64,000 nucleotides of DNA from Azospirillum sp. B510 (GTDB taxonomy: Bacteria; Pseudomonadota; Alphaproteobacteria; Azospirillales; Azospirillaceae), in the NCBI RefSeq assembly GCF_000010725.1, contig NC_013855.1, positions 753,501-817,500 of the forward strand, in the 5' to 3' direction. Of this stretch, positions 1-10,800 are shown one piece after another; position 1 is the stretch's first letter; each line of letters begins with the position of its first letter. The notes under the pieces are model-generated. The model had not been told where the DNA came from. It saw only the letters and a list, made by a program, of their open reading frames with translations, and made no database searches. The position numbers were made by a program, and so were the translations under genes.

Positions 1-21
1 CGCCTGAGGAAGGTGAGCAGC

Positions 22-3000
22 ATGGCTCGGAACATCGAAGCGGCCTATCCGCTGACGCCTCTCCAGGAGGGGCTGCTTTTCCATACGCTCAGCCATCCGG
101 GCGAACCGACCTACTTCGAACAGATCCGGGCGACGATCCGCGGCGCGCTCGACCTGCACGCCTTCGAGGCGGCCTGGAATCAGGTGATCGCGCGGCACGC
201 CATCCTCCGCTCCGCCTTTGCCTGGAAAGGCACGCAGGTGCCGGTCCAGGTGGTCGGAGCCCGGGTGACGATCGGGATCGACCACGACGATTGGCGGGAC
301 CGCGAGGATGTCGGCCCGGCCTGGGACGCCCTGCTTGCCGAGGATCGCGCCCGCGGATTCGACATGGCCCGCGCGCCCCTGATGCGGCTCGTCCTGCGCC
401 GGGTGGCCGAGGATGCACACCTGTTCGTATGGAGCCATCACCACATCCTGCTCGACGGGTGGAGCTTCGGCCTCGTCCTGCACGAGGTGCTTTCGCTCTA
501 TGACGGACTGGCCCGGACGGGCCGGCCGCCGGCACTCGACCCCGCCCCCCGGTTCGCCGACTTCCTGGGCTTCCTGGACCGCCGCGACCGTGCCGCCGAC
601 GATCGCTTCTGGCGCGAACACCTCGCGGGCTTCACCGTCCCGACACGGCTTGCCGTCGACAAGGGACAGGGCGTGCACGAGGGCGGATCGGGAACCGAGC
701 GCATCCGCGATCTCCTCCTCGACGAGGAGACGAGCACGGCGATCCGGGAAGCCTGCGGACGGATGGGACTGTCGCTCAGCGCCCTCGTCCACGGTGCCTG
801 GGCACGGCTGCTCTCCGCCTATTCCGGCGAGAACGAGGTCGCCTTCGGCACGACGACCGCCGGCCGGCCGCCCGAACTGCCGGGGGTCGAAAACATGGTC
901 GGGCTGTTCATCAACGCCATCCCGCTGCGCGTGCGCATCGATCCGCAGGCGCGCGTCGGATCCTGGCTCGCCGGCATCCAGAAGGACCTTCTGCGCTGCC
1001 AGGAGCATCAGTATTGCGGGCTTGCGCACATCCAGGACCTGTCCGAGGTCGAACGCGGGAAGCCGCTGTTCGAAACGCTGCTCAGCTTCCAGAACTACCC
1101 GCTCGACGCGGCGCACGCCCAAAGCTGGGGCGGCATCCGCCTGACGGATTACGGCTGGACCGGACCGACGAACTACCCGGTCGCGGTGCGCGCCTTCCCC
1201 GGCGACCGGATCATGCTGGTCCTCACCCACTATCGCCACCGGCTCGACGACGCCGTCGCGGACGCGATGCTCGAACAGCTCGGCGCTCTCGTCGCCCGGC
1301 TGGCCGGCAGCCCCGACCGGCGGCTCGGCGACGTCGGCGTCCTTTCCGAAGCGCAGCGCTGGACGATGCTGAACGGCTGGAACGACACCGCGCGGCCCCA
1401 CGACATCGAACGCACCCTGCACGGGCTGGCCGAGGAGCAGGCGCGCAGACGGCCGGACGCCACGGCGCTGGTCGCCGGGGACGGCCGCATGACCTATGCC
1501 GAACTCGAAGCCGCCGCCAACCGGCTCGCGCACGCGCTCGTCGCGCGCGGCGTCGCCGCCGGCGATCTGGTCGGCCTGTGCACGGAGAAATCCACCGCCA
1601 CCGTCGTGGCGATGCTGGCGGTGATGAAGGCCGGGGCGGCCTACGTGCCGCTCGACCCGAATTATCCGGGCGAGCGCATCCGTATGATGATCGAGGATGC
1701 GCGGCTCGCCCTGGTTCTCACCTGGGGCAAGGGCAGCGGGGCCGTTTCGGGCGTCGACGCGCGGATCCTCGACCTCGCCGCCTCCGGTGCCGAGATCGAC
1801 GCCTGCCCCGCGACCCCGGTCGGCCGGACGGTCGCGCCCGACGCCCTCGCCTACGTGATCTACACCTCCGGCTCCTCCGGCAAGCCGAAGGGGGTGATGC
1901 TCGACCATCGCGGGCGCGTCAACAATGTCGAGGACTATTGCCGGATGTTCGACATCGGGCCGGACGACCGCACGCTCTGCGTCTCGTCCTTGAGCTTCGA
2001 CATCTCGGTCTGCGACCTGTTCTGGACGCTGCACTCCGGCGGTAGCCTCGTCTTTCCCGATCCCGGACGCGAGAAGGATCCGGGGCACTGGCTCGATCTG
2101 ATCGCGCGCGAGGGGATCACGCTCTGGCATTCGGCGCCGACCCTGATGGACGCGATGCTCGACCTCGCCGAGGAGGATCCGCGGCCGCGGGATTCGCTGC
2201 GTCTCGCCGTTCTCGACGGCGACTGGATTCCCCTGACCCAGCCCGACCGGGTGCGCCGCGCCTTTCCCGGGGCGACGGTCGTCTCGGCCGGCGGCGCCAC
2301 CGAACTGTCGATCGATTCCGTCACCTATCCCATCGGCGAGGTGCGGAAGGACTGGCTGAGCATTCCCTATGGCCGGCCGATGGGCAACCAGTGCGCCTAC
2401 ATCGTCGATGAAAACCTGCAACCGGCGCCCGTCGGCGTTCCGGGGGAACTGCTGCTCGGCGGCGTCGGCATGGCGATGGGCTATCTCGGCAGGCCGGCGC
2501 TGACGGCGGAGAAGTTCATTCCCAATCCCTGGGTCCGCGCGGGGCACGGCGGCGAACGGCTTTACCGGACCGGGGACCTCGCCCGCTACTGGCCGGACGG
2601 CACGATCGAACTGCTGGGGCGCATCGACTTCCAGGTGAAGGTCAGGGGGGTGCGCATCGAACTCGGCGAAATCGAAGCGACCCTGCGCGGGCATCCGGCG
2701 GTCGCCGGCTGCATCGTCTCGGCGCCGAAGGATCTCGCCGGGGTCCGGCGGCTCGCCGCCTATCTCGTCGCCGCCGAAGGTGCCGCCAAGCCCGACCTGC
2801 CGCGCTTGCGGGGATGGTTGCGGCAGCGCGTGCCGGAGCATCTGGTTCCCGAAGCCGTCGTCTGGCTCGACAGGCTGCCGGTGAGCGCGAACGGCAAGGT
2901 CAGCCGGCGCGACCTGCCGACGCCCGACTTCGCGCTCGGGACGGACGGCTTCGTCGCGCCCGCGACGGAGCTTGAACGGCGGCTCGCGGCGCATTGGGGC

Positions 3001-3969
3001 AAGGTGCTGGGCCTGCCGCCGGAGCGCGTCGGCGCGCAGACGAGCTTCTTCGACATGGGCGGCAATTCGCTGAAGGCGCTGCGCGCCTGCCAGTTCCCGG
3101 ACCGTCCGATCCCGATCGCCGCCCTCTACCAGTACCGCACGGTGCGCGCGCTCGCCGAGCACATCGAAGGGGGCCGTACCGACGGCGGGATTCTCGCCGA
3201 ACTCGCGGCCGGCCCCGGCGAGGCCGACGCCCCGGTCGCGATCTGCGTGCCCTATGGCGGCGGCCATGCCGGCGTCTACCAGGGTCTGGCGGAGGCGCTC
3301 GACGCACGGATGCAGGTCGTTTCGGTCCGCCTGCCCGGCCACGACCACGACGCCTCCTCCGAACCGTTGCAGAGCGTCCGCGAGATCGGCGCGCGCGTCG
3401 CCGAGGCGGCGGCCGAGTTCGGCGACCGGCCGATCCTGGTCTATGGGCATTGCGGCGGCGTGGCCCTGGCCACCGAGATCGCGCGCCGTCTGGAGAATGC
3501 CGGGGCCGACCTGCGCGGCCTCGTCGTCGCCGCGGCCTATCCGCACCACGCGCTCCAACAGCCGGCAGGCGAACTTTTCGCAGGCATTTCTGACCGCGAC
3601 CTCGCCGGCGAGTTCGCCGCGCTCGGCGGCTTCGAGGACATCGGTCCGGACGAAGCCAGGGAGATCGGACGGCTGCTGCGCCATGACGGCAACGAGGCGC
3701 GCCGCTATTTCCACAACTGTGTCGCGGACGCCCTGCCCCGCCTCTCGACGCCGCTGACCTGCCTCATCGGCAGGGACGATCCGCTGACCCGCTCCTATGA
3801 AAGCGACTGGATCGCATGGCGGACATTCGCGGAACGCTGCGCGATCAGGCTCATGCCGGGCGACCATTATTTCGTCCGCACCCATCCGCAGCAGGTCGCG
3901 AACGAACTGTGCGCCGTGCTCGCGTCCACAGGCGACAAGCATGCCACGTCCGAAAAGGTGACCGCATGA
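22..3969 (+). CDS. Non-ribosomal peptide synthetase, C-A-T-TE
   Basis: Single-module peptide synthetase of about 1,315 residues: condensation (~1-430), adenylation (~450-940), carrier (~965-1050), thioesterase (~1070-1315). The condensation domain has HHILLDG near 138 and opens with YPLTPLQEGLLFH, a motif usual in domains accepting a D-configured donor. That fits the epimerase-ended synthetase encoded two genes downstream. The adenylation core YTSGSSGKPKG is intact; reading the pocket by eye gives roughly D-I-C-H-V-D-A-I-D, for which I know no substrate. The carrier serine is in MGGNSLKA (~1016). The thioesterase nucleophile motif is GHCGG (Cys ~1144), not GHSxG; a partner Asp (RDDPLTRS) and His (GDHYFV) are visible. 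I prefer the ATG at 22 over the in-frame GTG at 13 because GAGGAAG sits about 10 bases before it. The stop overlaps the next start as ATGA. The cluster may extend upstream of the window. Confidence 0.93.
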   Translation: MARNIEAAYPLTPLQEGLLFHTLSHPGEPTYFEQIRATIRGALDLHAFEAAWNQVIARHAILRSAFAWKGTQVPVQVVGARVTIGIDHDDWRDREDVGPAWDALLAEDRARGFDMARAPLMRLVLRRVAEDAHLFVWSHHHILLDGWSFGLVLHEVLSLYDGLARTGRPPALDPAPRFADFLGFLDRRDRAADDRFWREHLAGFTVPTRLAVDKGQGVHEGGSGTERIRDLLLDEETSTAIREACGRMGLSLSALVHGAWARLLSAYSGENEVAFGTTTAGRPPELPGVENMVGLFINAIPLRVRIDPQARVGSWLAGIQKDLLRCQEHQYCGLAHIQDLSEVERGKPLFETLLSFQNYPLDAAHAQSWGGIRLTDYGWTGPTNYPVAVRAFPGDRIMLVLTHYRHRLDDAVADAMLEQLGALVARLAGSPDRRLGDVGVLSEAQRWTMLNGWNDTARPHDIERTLHGLAEEQARRRPDATALVAGDGRMTYAELEAAANRLAHALVARGVAAGDLVGLCTEKSTATVVAMLAVMKAGAAYVPLDPNYPGERIRMMIEDARLALVLTWGKGSGAVSGVDARILDLAASGAEIDACPATPVGRTVAPDALAYVIYTSGSSGKPKGVMLDHRGRVNNVEDYCRMFDIGPDDRTLCVSSLSFDISVCDLFWTLHSGGSLVFPDPGREKDPGHWLDLIAREGITLWHSAPTLMDAMLDLAEEDPRPRDSLRLAVLDGDWIPLTQPDRVRRAFPGATVVSAGGATELSIDSVTYPIGEVRKDWLSIPYGRPMGNQCAYIVDENLQPAPVGVPGELLLGGVGMAMGYLGRPALTAEKFIPNPWVRAGHGGERLYRTGDLARYWPDGTIELLGRIDFQVKVRGVRIELGEIEATLRGHPAVAGCIVSAPKDLAGVRRLAAYLVAAEGAAKPDLPRLRGWLRQRVPEHLVPEAVVWLDRLPVSANGKVSRRDLPTPDFALGTDGFVAPATELERRLAAHWGKVLGLPPERVGAQTSFFDMGGNSLKALRACQFPDRPIPIAALYQYRTVRALAEHIEGGRTDGGILAELAAGPGEADAPVAICVPYGGGHAGVYQGLAEALDARMQVVSVRLPGHDHDASSEPLQSVREIGARVAEAAAEFGDRPILVYGHCGGVALATEIARRLENAGADLRGLVVAAAYPHHALQQPAGELFAGISDRDLAGEFAALGGFEDIGPDEAREIGRLLRHDGNEARRYFHNCVADALPRLSTPLTCLIGRDDPLTRSYESDWIAWRTFAERCAIRLMPGDHYFVRTHPQQVANELCAVLASTGDKHATSEKVTA

Positions 3970-4817
3970 CCATCGCGTCTCCCAACCCGCCCGCCCGGCT
4001 CGCCATCATCAACCTGATGCCGCAGGCCGAAGTGTATTTCGGCTACATGGAACAGGTGCTGCCGCCGGGCACCGAGATCGACTGGATCCGGGTGCGCAAC
4101 CATCCCTATCGCTCCAGCGATCCGGAAATCCTCGCCCGCACCCACCGCTTCTACGACGAGACGGACATCGACGCCTGCGACGCGCTCCTGCTGACCGGTG
4201 CCGCGATGGACATCAATCCGGTTTTCGAGGAAGCCTCCTATTGGGAGGAGATCGTGGAAACGCTGCGCGACGCCAGCGCCAGGGTCGGTTCGATCGCGGG
4301 CGTCTGCTGGGGAGCGCAGGTCGTCGGCCGGGTCTTCTACGACATCGAGAAGCAGCATTTCCCGGAAAAGGTCTCGGGCGTCTACGAAATGACGAACCTG
4401 CGCCCCGACCATCCCCTGATGCGCGGGCTCGACGACCGTTACTTCCTGCCGCAGAGCCGCTATGCCCAGCTGGAGCCGAAGGCCTTCGCCAGGGCCGTGG
4501 AGGCGGGCCGGCTGGTGCCGCTCGACTGGTGCGCGGCAAGCGGCCATACGACCGTCGTTTCCGCGGATGGACGGCATGTCATGCTGCAAGGGCATCAGGA
4601 CTATCCGACCGAACGGCTTGCCGAGGAATATCGTTCGGCGCTGTCCAAGGGCAAGGATGCGACGTCCCCCGTCGGCTACGACGTCGAGAATCCGGTGAAC
4701 CGGTGGCGGGCCAACAGCCGGGCCTTCATCTCGTCCTGGCTGCTCTCCGCGACCCGGATCAAGCGTGGCATGCGGAAGGCGGCGCAGACGCGCCTGGACA
4801 CCGGAGCATCCGCATGA
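3966..4817 (+). CDS. MetA-like homoserine O-succinyltransferase family protein
   Basis: About 283 residues, class I glutamine-amidotransferase fold of the MetA (homoserine O-acyltransferase) family. Family landmarks are present: NLMP near the N-terminus, LLLTGAAMD, YWEEI, the nucleophile motif GVCWGAQ, KVSGVYE and the C-terminal NRWRANSRAF. Compared with E. coli MetA as I remember it, the Lys after NLMP is Gln (NLMPQAE), and the catalytic GHPEY is GHQDY, so the His stays but the Glu is Asp. It is translationally coupled on both sides by ATGA overlaps with synthetase genes. It therefore more likely acylates, or is acylated by, a pathway intermediate than serves methionine synthesis. It could also act as an amide-bond or transfer enzyme. 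Family assignment is firm; the substrate is unknown. Confidence 0.85.
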   Translation: MTIASPNPPARLAIINLMPQAEVYFGYMEQVLPPGTEIDWIRVRNHPYRSSDPEILARTHRFYDETDIDACDALLLTGAAMDINPVFEEASYWEEIVETLRDASARVGSIAGVCWGAQVVGRVFYDIEKQHFPEKVSGVYEMTNLRPDHPLMRGLDDRYFLPQSRYAQLEPKAFARAVEAGRLVPLDWCAASGHTTVVSADGRHVMLQGHQDYPTERLAEEYRSALSKGKDATSPVGYDVENPVNRWRANSRAFISSWLLSATRIKRGMRKAAQTRLDTGASA

Positions 4818-7800
4818 CGATCGCCCCCACCTTCGCGGCCGCGGACGGCCCGGTCGAAACCGCAAAGGCGCTCCTTTCCCGCCTGAAGGTCTCGGAGAGC
4901 CGCGTGAACGGCATCGCGGCGGCGGAACTCGCCGCGCGCGTCGCGGAGCGGGCCCGTGCGCTGGCCGCGCGCGGTCCCGAACCCTTCGAACTGGTCGGCC
5001 TCGACGCCGACCCGCTGGAGGCGCTCGCCGGCATGCTGGCCGTCTGGTCCTGCGGCGCGACCCCCGCCGCAGGATGCACCGCCACGGGAATCCCCCTGCG
5101 GATCGAGGCGGGGCTGGTCGTCGTCGAGGAGCTGGTGGGGGCCGTCGCGCATCCGCTTGAAACGCTTGGACGCCTGCCGCTGCCGGAGGGGCGGCCCGGC
5201 GAGCTGGCGATCCTCTGCGATCATCGCGCCGACGTCTGGCTGCCGCTCGCGCTCGGTGCGGCTGCGGCCGGCGTCGCGCGGATCACGCTGGTCCGCGAAG
5301 GCGAGCGGCCGGCAGTGTCCGGGCCGGTGGCGGGCGGCGGATCCGGCGCGCTCCTGGCGGCGCCGGACGCCGTCCTCGCGGGCCTCGACATCACGGGCTT
5401 CGGCTCCGTCCTCACCTGGGGCGGCGGACCCGGCGGAAGCGACGCGACGCTCTCCGTCCCGCATGCGCATGCCTTCGGCGACCATTACGTCCTGGCCCAT
5501 GCCACGGACGGGTCGCCACGCCTGCGGGTTCTCGACCGTCACCGCATCCTCGGCGCGTCCGGGCAACCGCTTCCCGAGAACGCCTGGGGCACGCTCGCCC
5601 TGTCGGGCCGGTTGCCCGTCGTCGTGGACACGCTCGACGCGCTCGTCACCCCGGAGGACCGCAAGACCGGCACCGGCCTGCGCGCAAGACGGCGCCCGGG
5701 CGGCCTCGTCGAGGTCGACCATGCGGCCCGCAGGCCTTTCCTCCATCGCGGACGCCTGCTGGCACCGCGGCTGGTCGCGGCCGCGCTGGCGGAGGCGGGC
5801 GGAGCCGGATGCATCGCACTGTGCCGTGACGGCGGCACCGCGCGGGAACGCCTCGTCCTGTATGGGCCGGCCGGCGCCCTCGACCGCGCGCTCGACCGCG
5901 CCCTGCCTGCGATCCGGCTGCCGGCCTGGGCCGGGCCGCTAGCGGGCGCCCCCATGCCCGCCCTGCCCCGCCTGGCCGACGGGACCGTCGACATCGCAAC
6001 GCTGTCCGCGGACGCGCCCCCGGACGATTGGCTTCTCGCGCGCGCCGCCGCGGAGTTGGGCGGGGAGGAGCAGGTTCGCCTCTCGGTCGGCTTCGAGGCC
6101 GACATGCCGGCCGACCTGCCGCTGCCCGCGACCTTCTCGGCGCCGGGACCGACCTATCCGGGGGATCGCCTCGCGCAGATCGAGGGGCCGCCGCTCGATC
6201 CCTCCTCCGACACGCTGATCGACCGCCTGATCGCGGCCGGCGACACGGACCGCGGACTGATCCTGGTGGATCGCACCGGCGCCGAGACGCGGCTGTCCTA
6301 CCGCGCGCTTCTCGACCACGCCGCCCGCGTCGCCGCGTCGCTGACCGCCTTTGGCCTTCGGCCGGGCGACGAACTGGTCGTCCATTGCGAACAGCCCGCC
6401 GACCTGTTCACCGGCGTCTGGGCGGCGATCCTCGCCGGCGTCCTTCCGCTGCCGCTCACTCCGCCCGCCTCCTACGAGGCGCCCTCCAATCCGCTGTGGC
6501 ACCTGATGGGCGAGGAGACGATGCTCGCCCGCCGCACGGTTCTTGCCGGCGGGGCGGAAATCGGCCGGGTGCGGGAGGCTCTGCGCGCCCGCGGCCTTTC
6601 GGCGGAGCTTCTGAGCATCGACGACGCGCAGGAGCACGCCCCGCTGACGCCGGACCGGTTCAGGCCCATGCCCGAAGCGCTGATGCTGCTGACGTCCGGG
6701 TCGACCGGGAAGCCGAAGGGCGTCGTGCTGACCCACGCCAACCTCGTCTCGCTTTCCCGCGCGGTGGGCGACGCCTTCGGCTTCGGACCGGTCGAAACCT
6801 CGCTCAACTGGCTCGCGATCGACCATATCGGCGGCCTGGTCCAGCATCATATGCGCGATCTCTGCCGCGCCAACACGCAGATCCACGTTGCCACGGACCT
6901 TATCCTCGCCGAGCCGCTGCGGATGCTCGACCTCATCGACCGCCACCGCGTGTCCCTGCTCTGGATGGCGAATTTCGGTTTCAACATGCTGGTCGAACGC
7001 GCCGCGGAGATCGCCGCGGGCGCCTGGGACCTCAGCTGCGTCAAGCTGTGGGAGAATGGCGGCGAGGCGGTCGGCTTCGAGGGCAACCAGCGTTTCCTCG
7101 CGCTGCTCATGCCGCACGGCCTGCCCGGCGACGTCATCAAGCCGGTCTTCGGCATGACCGAGACGAGTTCCGCCTGCATCGGCGCGCACGACCTCGTCGC
7201 CGGCCGGACGACCGGCGTCCACTGGCTTGGCGATACCGCCCTCGACCAGCCCGTCCGGCGCGGCCTGCCGGGGGAAAGCAGCAGCTTCGTCGAGGTCGGC
7301 GTCCCCTTCGGCGGCATGCGCTGCCGCGTCGTCGACGCCGAAGGCCGGATCTGCCGCGAAGGCGTGATCGGGCGCATCGAGGTGAGCGGTCCCCAGGTCA
7401 TGGCCGGTTACCGGCGCAACCCGCGCGCCAACGAGGAAGCCTTCACCGACGACGGCTGGCTGCGGATGGGCGATTGCGGCTTCGTCGTCGACGGACGGCT
7501 CGTCGTCACCGGCCGCGAGAAGGAAATCGTGATCATCAACGGGATGAATCACGCTTCCCGCGCCCTGGAGGCCACCATAGAGGCCATTCCCGGCATCCGC
7601 CGCGGCGCCTGCGCCGCCATCGGCGTGCGCCAGACGGAGGCGGCGGGCGACGACCTCGTCGTGTTCTATGCGCTCGACGATGCCGCCGGGGCCAACCTGG
7701 ATGCGGTTTCCCCGGATGCCATCGCCGCGGCGCTGGTCGCCGAGCACGGCCTGCCGCCGGCGGTCTGCGTGCGGCTCGACCCGGCCGACTTTCCGCGCAC

Positions 7801-10800
7801 CGCAATCGGCAAGATCCGCCGCAACATCCTCGCCGAACGCTTCCTTGCCGGCGACCATGCCGAACGGATCACGTTGCGCAATGCCCGCCTGATCGGCGAA
7901 CGCCAGCATGTGCCGTCCTGGACCTATGTCCCGGAATGGGTTCCGGCGCCGCTGCCGCGGCTGCCCGGCACAGTCGGCGGCGGCGGAGAAGGAGGGGGCA
8001 TTCTCTGGCTCGATGCGCCGCGGGATGCCGTGCAAGGGCTGCGGGCGTGGTCCGGCGGGGCGTTCGGCGGCTTCGACCCGTCCGGCACCGCCAGCTACGA
8101 TCCGGCCGATCCGGAGGACATCGCCCGGGTCGTCGCCGCCGCCGCCCGGTATGGGCGTCTGGAACGGGTGATCTGCGGGCGCTTCGCCGGGACGCCGGCC
8201 GACACGGCGGCGGACGCCGCGCTCGCCACGCTCGCGGAGGCCCGGTCGCGCTGGAAGGCGATCTGCCGCGCGGCCGAAGCGCTGGAGCCGGCACCCGTCG
8301 TGCTGTTCGCCACCTCGGGCGCATTCTGCGCCGACGGTTCGGAGACGAGGATCGGGCAGGCGGTCCTGACCGGTCTTTCCGCCACGCTCGGCCAGGAACA
8401 TCCCCGGCTGCGGGTGTCGCTGGTCGACGGCGCGACAACATTGGCGGCGGCATTGGCGGTGGAAGACGGCGAGACCATCCGGGTCGCCTACCGCGAGGGG
8501 GTGCGCCTTGTCCCCCGGCTGCGGCCCGTCGAGACGGCGGCCATTCCTGAACAGCCTTCTCCGCTCCTGCGCAAGGGCGGACGCTATCTCGTGATCGGCG
8601 GTCTCGGCGGATCGGGCGCGCATCTGTGCCGGCACCTGCTGACCGCCTTTTCGGCCAATGTGCTGACCGTCGGCCGTTCCGAGATAAATCATGCGGGCGG
8701 TCGCGCCCAGGCGTTCGCCCATCTGCGCGCCCACGCCGAAAGCACGGGCGGCCGGATCGCCTATGCCCGGGCCGACGCCACCGATCCGGCCGCCCTCGCG
8801 CGGGTCGTCTCGACGGCCGAGACCGCGGACGGCGCGTTCGACGCGGTCTTCGATCTGGCCGGCGAAGGGTCGGTGTCCGAACGCCTGTCAGGAACCGATA
8901 TTTCCGGAACCGGCATTTCCGGAACCGATGGCACCGACCTCGCCTTCGCCCGCGCCACGGCGCGCATCCGGGTGCTGCATGCGATCAGGACCGCCTGCCC
9001 CTCCCGTCCCGTGATCGTCTTCGGTTCGGTCAACGGTTTCTTCGGCGGTGCCGGCTTCGCCGACTATTCGGCCGCCTGCAGCTATCAGGCGGCGTTCGCG
9101 GCGTCGGCGGCGGCCCGCGGCGACGGCCCCGCGGTCTGCGTGGATTGGAGCATGTGGAAGGCGACCGGGATGGCGGCCGACGCCTCCGCCGACCTCCGCG
9201 CTCTGGCGCGGCGGCGGGGATTCGACACCCTCGCCCCGCGGCAGGCACTGGGATCGCTGCACGTCGCCCTCGCCGAAGCCGCGCCGCATCTGCTGGTCGG
9301 GCTTTACGCGGGCGGGACCATGGTGATGCCGCACCTGCCGCCGCGGCGCATCCGCACCCGGATCGAGGCGACGGGGACGACCGACGCGGCGGCGGTCGCG
9401 CGCGCCGTCGGCGTTCCCGAGGACGCCGTGCGCTGCCGGTCGCGGGGCGCGGCGGCCGAAGCGCACGTCCCGCCGGAGCAGGCCGACGCCCTGCTCGCGA
9501 TTTTCCGCGACGTGCTGGTCCGCCCCGAACTGGGCGCGGACGACAACTTCTTCGGCAACGGCGGGGATTCGATCCGCGCGATCCAGGTGGTCGCCCGCGC
9601 GGCGGCCATCGGGATTTCGTTCAAGCCGCTCGACCTGTTCGAACACAAGACGGTGCGCACGCTCCTGTCGCATCTCGCCCGCGATCGCCGGCTGGCGCGA
9701 CCCGCCGGACAGGAAGCGGCCTACAAGGGCGGTCCGGTGCCGCTGCCGCCGATCTTCGCCTGGTGGCTCGCGGGCACGCGAAGCGCTTCGGACCGCAACC
9801 ACTTCGGCATGAGCATGCGCTTCGCGCTTCAGGACGGGGTGGACGCCGACACCGCGCGCAGGGCGTTGCTGGCGCTCATCGACCGGCACGACGCGCTGCG
9901 GCTGCGGCTTGCCTACGTGGATGGCGGCTGGCGGCTGGCGCCGACCGACAGGCCGGAAACCAGTCTGGCATTCGCGATGGCGCCGGCAGGGGAAGACGTC
10001 GGGGAGACGGAACGGCGCCTGCATGGCCTGCTCGACATCGGGAACGGGCCGGTGATCGCCGCCTGCCTTCATGCGACCCGGCCACAGACCGAACTGGTTC
10101 TGGTCGTGCATCACGGCTGCGTCGACGGCGTTTCCTGGCGCGTGATCGAAGAGGAACTCACCGCCCTGATGACGCCCGACGCCGCTCCCGCTCCGGTGGC
10201 GGGCGCCGGTTACATGGAATGGGCGGCGCAGCTGGCCCGCCACGCGGCGGACGCCGATGGGAGCGCGCTGGCGCAGGCTTGGGCGGACCGGATCGGCGGA
10301 CCGGCGGGACGCCTGCCGGGACCGGTCGATCCGCGCGATCTCCCGGATGCGGGCACCTGCATCCGCAGCATGCGCGTGTCGGTCGGGTCGCCGCTCGGCG
10401 ATGCGAGCCTGCATGAGGTCCTGCTCACCGCGGTCGCCTGGAGCCTGGGGGCATGGATGGGCGACAAACGCATCGTCCTCGATGCCGAAGGCCATGGACG
10501 CCTTGACGGCACGGTATCGGCCGATGTGTCCCGGACGGTCGGCTGGTTCACCTCGATCACCCCGATGCGGCTCGACTTCGATACCTGCAAAAGCCCGGCG
10601 GATGCGCTGCGCGTCACCCGCTCCGCGCTGGAGGCTGCGCGGGGGCGGGATCTCGAATGGGGGTTCCTGCGGCATCTCGGGCTGTGCCCCAGGGAACACC
10701 CGCTGGCGGCCTTGCCCGAGCAGCAGGTGAGCTTCAACTATCTCGGCTCCTTCGACACCTCCAAGACCGTCGATGCGGTCGTGCGCGCGGTGCCGGATTC

